NCBI RefSeq assembly: GCF_964340395.1
Contig: NC_135570.1
Span: forward strand, 8,625,322-8,689,321
Direction of reading: 5' to 3'
DNA: 64,000 bases
Origin: Glandiceps talaboti
Taxonomy: Eukaryota > Hemichordata > Enteropneusta > Spengelidae
Shown here: positions 53,009 to 64,000 of the stretch, in pieces
Position numbering within the stretch: the stretch's first letter is position 1
Layout: every line of letters begins with the position of its first letter
Program-made: the position numbers and the translations under genes
Notes under the pieces: model-generated
The model's input: the letters and a program-made list of their open reading frames with translations, nothing else
Told to the model about the DNA's origin: nothing
The model's database searches: none

Positions 53009-54922
53009 TATACTGATTTGCAATGCTTTATAAGTAAGGTAACCCGACAAGGGTTTGTTACCAAATAGAAAACAGACGCTGTTATTTTACTTGCATATAT
53101 CAACGTAAACATTGCGACTTTTTCATTATTTACATATATAAACCTAAACGAAAGAATATGTAGATGCTACAGAGAGATAAAAGCAAATATCTGCAAGGAT
53201 AGTCAGCAAGTCGTATTTAACGTACTCAAGATGTACAATAATTCATCATGTGACAGTAATTGTCTTGTTTTCAGCTGGGCTGTAACTTATACCTCTTTAG
53301 CAGTATGAGTAACGTTGTCTTGGCGTTTTGACATCTTTAAAAGTACATGATCAGAGCGTAAATTCTGAAGATACGCCCCCGTTATTCAAAAATTATTGAA
53401 TCGCATCTTGTGAAAGGGTATAAAGCGCTAGAAGGAGAGCATTATGAAACATAGCCGCGAACGTTGCGGTAGATAGGCATTAATAAGGAATCTTGCAATT
53501 ACCATGTCTTCCAACACACTGTTGATATGATACGAAGTATCATAGAAACCGTCTTACACTAGGTTGGTTATCCTTTGCGTTGAATACTCCTGATGTCAAT
53601 ACACGGTGATTGACTTCAATAGTTAGGCGCCATGTTTACGGATGGTTGATGTTACAAGCAGAATTTTGATACATTATGTTTTGTTTGTATATTACTTTTG
53701 ACGTATTTAGAATTAGAAACAGAGCTTTCCCACATGTCTGTAGTTTGATTTACCATGTACACTTTCATCAGGCCGTTGAATAGAGAATTGAAACTGAGTC
53801 TATATGGGTTGGGGTTAAATTTAGAATATGTTCGGTGAGGGGAACCTTAAACCTAAAATTTGAACCACGTACTAGTCAGGCGTCAGCAAAGCTTCATGTG
53901 AACACAAACGTTTCCTGGGCCCGTCCTGAAACTAAGGGTACTTTCTGGCGTTCTCCCTTGAACATTTCGCAATTCTTCGGTTATTAAAGTCGGGGGCGAC
54001 TCCGTAGCATTTATCGTTCAACATTTAAACGCCAATTCCTCCGTTGTGATAGGGACCGGCAGCCCTTGAGAAAGACACCCACGAGTAAAATGAGGCGACT
54101 GTGCTATACCTTGGTGACGAATATCGGAGACTGAATGTCTACTCGTAGCAAGCTATTCCTACTTTACAGTGTACCGAACGAACAAACCGATCTCACCCTA
54201 GGTTGTATAGTTTAATCTTTAATCAAACCGAAAACCCATACAGTCGAGTAAATACGAATTGCTACTTTAACCCTCTTACAGCTTCAATTAGATCCTTTCC
54301 TATTCTGAAAACGTATTTTTTTCTCGAATGACAAACGCCTGTAGGCCTGAAGGGTGACCATATGTAACATATTCCTGTATCATGGCCTGTCCAATAAATT
54401 CATTTGCGTCTATCTACAATGCATATATAGAGTTTTTATATTATACTGCTATACATTAACGCATTCATTTGGTTTGTGGATCTTCAAGTTTAACTTCTTT
54501 TTTTTTTAATTAAGCATGTTTTTGATAACTTTATGTTAATATTCGTTATTAATTGGGAAATTAGGTATGGGGGCTGAATGACAGAATTGATGTTTTACGG
54601 TATGGTTTTAATTCTACACTAACACATCTTTTTCAAGCCATGATAGAACACTACCAACAGGCACATTGTGCAATATATATGTGAGAGAGATAGACAAACA
54701 GACAAATGCTGCTGTCTTTCTCGTCAGCATTTCAATAGTTAAATTATACATATGACTAGCAAACATGACAGTTTCTAATTCTTTTGTATATAAAATCTAC
54801 TTTTTTCTCGAACAATCGCAAATAAACAAACTGCCTATACACAGTTGTAGCTCATAATTATTTTGCAGTCAGTAATATGTTTATATATAAGATTATACAT
54901 ATATCTAGAAATACTTAAAGTG
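53008..54922. other. Intergenic; GC-richer patch at 53,880-54,230
   Basis: The patch stands out from its AT-rich surroundings and has moderately long open stretches on both strands, but no ATG-started frame or recognised motif. It may be a decayed exon or repeat. Confidence 0.3.
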
Positions 54923-55265
54923 GTCAAGTGAAAATACTTAAATAAAACCACACTCCAGTATAATGGTAATGTTGATGATGCATGTTTTCAATAACGTTAC
55001 GATTGTCTCCATGGCATTGTTAGAACAGTCGATTGCATAGTAGGGATTTCCTGAATATTTTTCGATACGTACGATAAATTACGTCATCGGATCTTTTATG
55101 GATTATATCTTAATACCAGTACAGGTTTGGGTTCAGTCAATTGCAAGTGGTGACTAAGCGCGCATGCTTCAGTAAGTACAATATTGCGAGTACTTTTTAA
55201 ATGTACAGCAAAAGCTACACCCAAATATGTATAAACTCAGCTTGTGTCCCTTTAAAAGCAATGAG
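54923..55265 (+). repeat. Dispersed homologous segment, copy 2 (partner at 19,010)
   Basis: See 19,010-19,335. The two segments share ordered words such as TCAAGTGAAAATACTTA, TTGTTAGAAC and TACACCCAAATAT over about 330 bases in the same orientation, with scattered substitutions and small indels. Confidence 0.7.
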
Positions 55266-56106
55266 ACATTTAAATCAGGAAATTGTAAAACACCCATTTC
55301 ATTAGGTGTCCAACAATATTTCTTTTACTGTTGTAAGAAATGTAGATTTTGGATACCTTACACAAGATTGCAAAGTCAGACGCTTTCATGTTCAACTTCA
55401 TACATTGTTTTTTAAATATCTGTGTACATACACGGATTCAAGAGAGTAGTTGAAGGTAACACATGAACTGATTTTTTTGGCCAAGATTTGTCTGAAACTA
55501 ACTACATTATGTTTCTACTTTTGTGGTTCTTCTAAAGCGTCCCTTTAGATTATCAATTTCCTTAATGTTGAATAAACTAATGTCAGATTCTTTTCCGTTG
55601 GCCATATACACATCAGAAATATATCTTGTTTGCAAACTCATTACGGAAATAATTCCGTAAATGAGAATATAACCAGAAAATGTACCCCAGAGGAAGAAAT
55701 TCTATTTACGAATTAGTTTTCGGGAACGGCGGCTGTAGTTTTCCGGGATTAGAATTAGAACATTGAATTCATTTCCGAGAAGCGTACTAAGAGTCCCTTC
55801 TAACAAGCACAATCAACGTACCTTTGGCTTTGAGCTAGAAACAGATATAAATATCTTGTGTATATCATCGTACAGGGGAGTTCGATAGGAATGACTTACA
55901 CATTTTCACGACACCTTATATGTTGCTTGTAAACTCGTCCTTGTTATACAAATTACCTCATGCCCAATGTAATCAAGATTAGGGTGAGCAAATTTGACAA
56001 TATTTAAAAGGACAGATGGTAGGATGATAACGTGGATAATAATAAAAGTTCATTTCATTTTTACATCTACTTTCTAAATACGTTATCGAAATGTTGAAAG
56101 GGGCAT
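55266..56106. other. Intergenic, nothing recognised
   Basis: A small hairpin CTCATTACGGAA / TTCCGTAAATGAG lies near 55,638-55,666. No gene was seen. Confidence 0.4.
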
Positions 56107-56162
56107 TGTGTGTGTGTGCGTGTGTGCGCGTGCGTGTGTGTATGTATGTATGTATGTATGTA
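56107..56162. repeat. (TG)n with CG interruptions and (TATG)n
   Basis: TG/CG alternating tract followed by five TATG units. Confidence 0.95.
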
Positions 56163-56294
56163 CATGTTCTGTTGCAGTTCAAAGTTAGATATTTTTCTGG
56201 TTCGAGTATATTTTTGAAAGTTATATATGTGCGCTGTTTTGGTTTCTGAGACAGACTGGTACGCCATTGTTGTTTACAGATATCTGACACACGA

Positions 56295-56295
<1 letters not shown>

Positions 56296-56325
<30 letters not shown>

Positions 56326-56409
56326 TGTATGTATGTATGTATGTATGTATGTGTGCGTGCGTGCGTGTGTGCGTATGTTTGTGTGTACACATTACTACCA
56401 AATACAATG
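56296..56409. repeat. (TATG)n-(TGCG)n array with shared flank
   Basis: About 14 TATG units and a TGCG/TG tract end in a 29-base word at 56,381-56,409, the inverse of 52,942-52,970. Confidence 0.93.
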
Positions 56410-57545
<1,136 letters not shown>

Positions 57546-58797
57546 ATATAGACAGATTCACAGACAGTCTTTAAATTAGAAATAACTCGAGATCATAGCT
57601 AGTAATTATAAAGTGTATTCATGCAAAGTTTACCACAAGAGCCTTTACACGTTGGACAATTGATCTAATTACTCTTTGATACACTAATTTCCATGATGGC
57701 CATATGGGTAAGGCTTTCCGACTACAAGGAATTGAATTAAACATGCCTACAGCTTGTTGTACGGAAAAGTATATAGCAAGCACGTATTTCTGTTGAGTAC
57801 TTACATATCTCCAAGGCCACAAATACCAACAAGACACCATGCACGTAGAGAAATTCGAGAATCGTCAAAACTACACGCATTTTCACTTTTTATGCCGTGT
57901 CTGCTTTCCTCCAGAGAGTGTTCATATGTAGTTCGTCTGTAAAATAGAATCAACCATTTTTACATTCTAGGAAAATCTACATAGTAAACTACCGTCACTT
58001 TGGAAAGGAAGTTTCGAACGATTTGAATGATGCAATATTTTGTTGCAAATTGACTCTACTTTGCTAACTGCACGATTCTTGAAACCATGTATAGTCCTAT
58101 TCTTTCATGTTGTTTTTCCCATTCAGATTGAATACATTTGTACTTTTTACTACATTATGAGAATGTTCTCTGACTTGTTTGAAATCGTGCTGCAATCAGC
58201 TTTAATCCACCAGCAATCTGTAATACTTCGAGCAATATTTTATCTTTTACTCTGCATCTGATGAAGCCGTAGGGATAAAACTATTCACTTCGATATATCG
58301 TAAAGCCTTTTGTTCGGTACGCTATAAAATGGTCACTCCTCTTTCTAAAGAATGGAACTTAAGGCTACAGTATTATGAAATTGCATATGGAATAATTACT
58401 ATATTCTGTTACACACGGTTCCTTTAGGCTTTTCCAACAGACATCATGAATGAGCGAGACAAACGTTATCATCTATACGGCCAATCATGTAAAGCACTGT
58501 TGAACAATCGACCGTCATATGATTTGTCTTACTATGAGTTCGACGTTCAAGGTTTTATTGTGGCAAAACACCTCAAATATCGAATATCATGTATTTGAAA
58601 GTGACAACCGCATGTTTTCCTCGAATATATCAGAAAGCGCTATTGCTGTGTCGTTATACGACCCCATCTGTGTGTTTATCGATCTCTACAGCTAGCAAAA
58701 GTCGCCATCCTCCGAAGCTTTAACCCCATCCATCAAATAGTGTGCATCTGTTATACGTGTTACTTGTCTGTGACATAAGTAATTTGTCATACAATAC
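57546..58797. other. Intergenic, nothing recognised
   Basis: No supported feature was seen. Confidence 0.4.
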
Positions 58798-58808
58798 ACG
58801 CTTTATTT
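58798..58808. repeat. Target-site duplication, left copy
   Basis: ACGCTTTATTT, repeated exactly at 60,004-60,014 on the other side of the L1/Tx1-like element. Confidence 0.8.
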
Positions 58809-60003
58809 TTTATTTATTTTATTATTATTTTTATTCCATGTGCTCAAGGGCCAAAAGAACAAAAACAAGAAAATACAATACATACAGAAAATGACAAAAA
58901 AAACAGGACAAAGAATAAAAGAATGTACATAGCTTTGAAAACATCAATCTGTTATTCATTACAAAAAATCTTAATATTGTTCCATTTAATTCTAAATTTG
59001 TGCATTGAATTGATATTCATACTTATTTGTTTTTCTAACTGATAATTAAATTTAATCCAGTATTTAAATGAGTCAAAAAATGGGACACGTTTATGAAGTC
59101 TACTTGCATAGATCACCTTTTTAACTAAAGTAAGACACAGATTTAACAATGGGTCTGACCCGAATCCCAAGATGATGTTCTTGTAGCTGAGTTCTACATC
59201 AGTATTGAAGTATGTTTTCTATCATGTATTAAAGTCTTTCCAGATATTACTGACGTGTGTACAATCCCAAAACAAATGCTCCAAAGTTTCACAAAAAGTA
59301 TTACAGAAGGAACACAATTCACTATCAATAAGTTTAATCTTGTATAATCTAGTATTTGTCACTAAGCAGTTGAGATTAATTTTGAATTGAAAAACTCTTG
59401 TATGCACATCATAGGAAGACTTAAATGGCATTTATATATATATATAAATTTGGACAGTGCGAATGTTTTAATCAATAGGATTTTACCAATAAGCGTTAAA
59501 TTTCTTAATTTCCAAATATTGAGAGTTGTTCTAATCTGTTGAATCTTTGATGTGAAATTCATGTTCTCGGCTGCAGTACAGTCGTATGAAAAGTAAACAC
59601 CTAATGCTTTAGTTGGTTCTGTTGGCCACTTAACATTAAAAGGTTTATCAGTACAATTTCTTTTCGAACCCAGCCACAAACCTTGAGATTTGGATACATT
59701 TAACTTTGACCCGGAAACCTTGGAAAAATTTTCAAGAACATGTAACATCTGATTCGCAGATTGTTCTCCATCTAAAACACAAGTAGTATCATCTGCATAT
59801 TGGACTAATTTAATCTCTACTTGGTTTACAACAATACCAGAAATAAGTGGATCCGCACTGTGCATGATAACAGTTCAATTGCTATAATAAACAAATAAGA
59901 ACTCAACGGGTCACCCTGGCGCACCCCTCTCTCTAAGGAGAAATACTTGGAAGTAAATCCATTATTCAAAATACAACTACTAACGTCCTTATACAGGGCC
60001 TTT
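58809..60003 (-). pseudogene. 5'-truncated L1/Tx1-like LINE copy, internally deleted
   Basis: On the minus strand it opens with SLERGVRQGDPLSSYLF (RT motif B) and IIAIELLS. After a one-base frameshift comes DPLISGI and the catalytic VQYADD (59,788-59,799), then KVSGSKLNVSKSQGLWLGS, LGVYFSYD and IGKILLIKTFALSKFIY. About 59,435 the text jumps to MPFKSSYDVHTRVFQFKINL and the Cys/His segment LCSFCN to HLFWDC (59,260-59,314). Two stop codons follow WKDFNT, then the C-terminus resumes (LSYKNIILGFGSDPLLN). It ends in an A-rich tail on the minus strand and is flanked by an 11-bp duplication. A full L1/Tx1 ORF2 would have hundreds more residues between LSKFIY and the MPFKSS block, so an internal deletion is inferred. 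The copy is inactive. Confidence 0.92.
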
Positions 60004-60014
60004 ACGCTTTATTT
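60004..60014. repeat. Target-site duplication, right copy
   Basis: ACGCTTTATTT, identical to 58,798-58,808; the 11-bp length is in the usual range for target-primed LINE insertion. Confidence 0.8.
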
Positions 60015-60043
60015 CTTGGTTTCGTTGTCAAGCGATTTTATTG

Positions 60044-60074
60044 TCTCGATATATATATAATATATATATCGAGA
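60044..60074. repeat. 31-bp near-perfect palindrome
   Basis: TCTCGATATATATAT and ATATATATATCGAGA are exact inverted arms of 15 bases around a single A at 60,059. It lies 30 bases beyond the LINE target duplication and 14 bases before the 42-bp minisatellite. Confidence 0.9.
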
Positions 60075-60088
60075 TGGGATTTCCATTA

Positions 60089-60214
60089 CTCAACCCGCTA
60101 CCAGACCCAGAATGGAACAGCCACGAACTACTCAACCCGCTACCAGACCCAGAATGGAACAGCCACGAACTACTCAACCAGCTACCAGACCCAGAATGGA
60201 ACAGCCACGAAACA
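60089..60214. repeat. 42-bp minisatellite, three copies
   Basis: Units start at 60,089, 60,131 and 60,173 (CTCAACC then GCTACCAGACCCAG) and are nearly identical. The period is a multiple of three. All three plus-strand frames and one minus frame are open across the array; one plus frame reads a repeated LNPLPDPEWNSHEL peptide. The GC content is clearly higher than the surroundings. No gene structure is evident around it, so translation is doubtful. Confidence 0.95.
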
Positions 60215-60275
60215 AAACTATTGCGCTCTGCCACTGCGGTATAGAGCACTGTCTTAGCAGATTGATACTCACCGA

Positions 60276-61799
<1,524 letters not shown>

Positions 61800-61890
61800 A
61801 TGATATGATGTGATGTGATGTGATGTGATGTGGTGATGTGTGTGATGTGATGTGTGTATATGTACGTACGTACGTACGTGCGTGCGTGCA

Positions 61891-61949
<59 letters not shown>
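61800..61949. repeat. (GATGT)n, (ACGT)n and (TG)n array
   Basis: Pentanucleotide GATGT units with slips are followed by ACGT/GCGT tetranucleotides and about 28 TG units. Confidence 0.96.
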
Positions 61950-61952
<3 letters not shown>

Positions 61953-62620
61953 CGCGCTTCTCGACTGTATCGACGTTCATTGTAAACGATATAGCAACTC
62001 TTTCAAGAAATATATGTGAAAATCATCCAGGACGACGGTAGATTGATTTTCTTTAAACAAACATGGTATATTATCATTTTAAAAGGTTTGTAAGAATATC
62101 GTTATGTTAATAATATCTTTCACGACATGTAATACGCCAATAATATTTTGACTCCAAATTATACAAAAACTCGATATTTTTCTCAGGTGACAAATTGATA
62201 TTTGTATTTCATAGATATCAAAAACGTTTTATTCTTCAAATCAGTTACAAGGTACCTAACACACTCGTAGAGCTTTGAGTCAGTAATAAAAGGGTTAGTT
62301 ATGGGAGAATCTTGACCACTTCATAAAACGAAAAGTATGCAAAGACTATAACAAAATGCTTACAAAAAACAGGTCTTTGACAATCTAAAAAAAACTGTTC
62401 ACAGACTTTTGCGAAATAACTAAGTTTACAAGGAAAATCTATTTTTAGTTTTTTTTAAAGAAATAATTTAAACTAGATGTATTATAATCAAAGGAAATAT
62501 CTTTATTTGTATTCTTGTTCCAGAAATGTTGAGCAAATGCACTTGGGTCACTATTTGGCTGACAGAACTCTCGGTATAAAAAGATAGCAACTCGAATGTA
62601 TTGACACTCAAAGTCACAAC
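61950..62620. other. Intergenic, nothing recognised
   Basis: No supported feature was seen. Confidence 0.45.
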
Positions 62621-62873
62621 CAATAGGGAACTTGCAATCCAAACTGAGCATGCTCAGACGCAAAGGACTATGGGATTATCTGTGGTTATCATAATACCTA
62701 ATATGGAGCTACCGATAAAAAACCCCTCCCATAATGGTCAGGGTGACTATGAATTGATCATTCGTGGTTACAAACAATGTAACAATATTGTTTACAATGC
62801 TAATTGATTAGTATTTATTATCACATTTCCCACGATGCAACATTAACATGGCGGGTTTGCAAGTTCCCTATTG
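62621..62873. mobile_element. Terminal-inverted-repeat element, 253 bp
   Basis: CAATAGGGAACTTGCAA at the left is perfectly inverted at the right end (TTGCAAGTTCCCTATTG). Weaker pairing continues inward (GCAAAGGACTATGGGATT against AATTTCCCACGATGC-like text on the other arm). There is no coding capacity. Target duplication was not clear, so the superfamily is not assigned. Confidence 0.7.
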
Positions 62874-63898
62874 AGAAAATTGAATGCTCCTATTAAGACT
62901 CAAAATCAGTGTGGTTATATCGCTTAATAATGCACTGCTTGACTTTTAGATAGTTACATGTACCTTCCACAAAATTGATTCAAAAGTTAACAACGAGAAC
63001 GTGTATCTAATTAATATCTTTGTGTTTATTTAAGCCCAGCAACATATTTAGCTGTCAGATAATTCTCTAAGCCCTACTTCATAATAGCAATCAGAAAACC
63101 GTGTAATGAATATTGCGGCTAGACATGATTAAGCCCCACTGCTATCGAAATCTCACAATACTCCAAATTAGGTCGCAGTAAAGTATACTGAAGCTAAACA
63201 ATAACACTGAAGACTTCTGTGTATACACGAGAGCTTACAACAGATAAACCGCTCCAACCTTTAAAATTGCGCTCTTTGTAAAGATATCTGCATATAGTTG
63301 GTTTACTGAACACAGGTGAAATTACCATTTTGAGGATGTTGGATTTTTACTCACTTCATCATACTAATACCTCACTACATATTCTATGTATTCAAAAGCT
63401 CACCTTTGAAATCCCTATGACATTCTTTTCTTGCTTATAAAGGATTATTGCATATATGTACTATGGAAACATGATTAATTTAAGATAGATATATGGGCTA
63501 TGGATTTTATGCTTCTGAAATAACTTCCGTTGATCATCATAATTAAGACATATTGCCTACAATCCTAATTCTGAACTTTGAAGTATTAGCTAATTTGTTA
63601 CTCATATCAAATCTGGCTGATATAGAAATGTTCATGTAATAAATAATCTATTGAATCGACCCACACTACCAATAGGCTGTTCGCGAGAATTGCATCGCAT
63701 TAATGTATTGATGTATCTTTTTAATCATTCCTTTGATAATTTATTCATTCATTTTTTTTTCTGTTTTAGTTGTTTTGGCCTAAAGTGATATAAAGTCAGT
63801 CTGTGCTCTTTTGGGGGCTATTCTAAAACGCAATCTTTTGATGTTGTCGTGCACTAAATTCTATAACAGTTTGTTTACATTGCTTGTTATGGTATGAA
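62874..63898. other. Intergenic, nothing recognised
   Basis: No supported feature was seen. Confidence 0.45.
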
Positions 63899-63899
63899 C

Positions 63900-63939
<40 letters not shown>

Positions 63940-63940
63940 C
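63899..63940. repeat. (CTGT)10 microsatellite
   Basis: About ten perfect CTGT units near the window end. Confidence 0.97.
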
Positions 63941-64000
63941 ATTGCACATTTGCTTATGCGTTAATAATAGGGTGATCAAAATATTTATTAAAATTGACCT

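Noticed and set aside
60089-60214. CRISPR-like regular repeat
   Set aside because: The 42-bp units are directly adjacent with no spacers and the genome is animal; it is a minisatellite.

Overview
The window is animal (metazoan) nuclear DNA, very probably from a marine invertebrate. It is AT-rich and gene-poor and has splice-type signals. It carries several families of degenerate eukaryotic retroelements and MITEs, and an unusually heavy load of long microsatellites: roughly 4 kb, about 6% of the window, is simple repeat. Nothing is bacterial or organellar. The species cannot be read from the sequence; a deuterostome such as a hemichordate, echinoderm or amphioxus, or a lophotrochozoan, would fit.

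One gene is well supported: a complete rhodopsin-class (class A) neuropeptide GPCR at 14,096-15,217 (+). Its coding region lies in one exon and it resembles the QRFP/26RFa receptor family (vertebrate QRFPR/GPR103). A splice acceptor just upstream of the best start codon suggests that an intron interrupts only the 5' UTR. A few other open stretches with plausible splice sites are listed as low-confidence exon candidates: 45,681-45,856 (+), 21,703-21,929 (-) with a hydrophobic frame at 20,909-21,303 (-), 37,083-37,264 (-) and 39,391-39,708 (-).

Most of the remaining explainable sequence is mobile-element debris. A Penelope-like retroelement remnant (49,347-50,610, +) retains reverse transcriptase and C-terminal GIY-YIG-type blocks and lies between two TA arrays. 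A 5'-truncated, internally deleted L1/Tx1-like element (58,809-60,003, -) has an 11-bp target-site duplication. A second LINE fossil from another lineage lies at about 7,405-7,850 (-). Three related PIF/Harbinger-like MITEs with TTA target sites lie at 11,745-12,175, 46,125-46,460 and 51,528-51,968. Two TA-flanked, nearly fully palindromic MITEs lie at 2,881-3,205 and 35,086-35,431, and another inverted-repeat element lies at 62,621-62,873. A tRNA-derived SINE (46,464-46,780, -) abuts one of the Harbinger-like MITEs. A fold-back element lies at 33,755-33,942. Two further pairs of dispersed, unclassified homologous segments were found: 19,010-19,335 with 54,923-55,265, and 3,961-4,089 with 12,489-12,597.

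The third component is tandem repeats. There are arrays of TATG/CATA, TG/CA, TA, GA, CAGA/CTGT, CAC/CAT/CAA, TTCTG/TACTG and GATGT, plus a 146-bp tandem repeat (40,715-41,117) and a 42-bp minisatellite (60,089-60,214). Nearly all long open frames in the window outside the GPCR are translations of these arrays. No operon-like or pathway-level gene cooperation is present. No clearly new biological system was found; the most useful points for follow-up are the transposon families, the GPCR and the putative exon at 45.7 kb.
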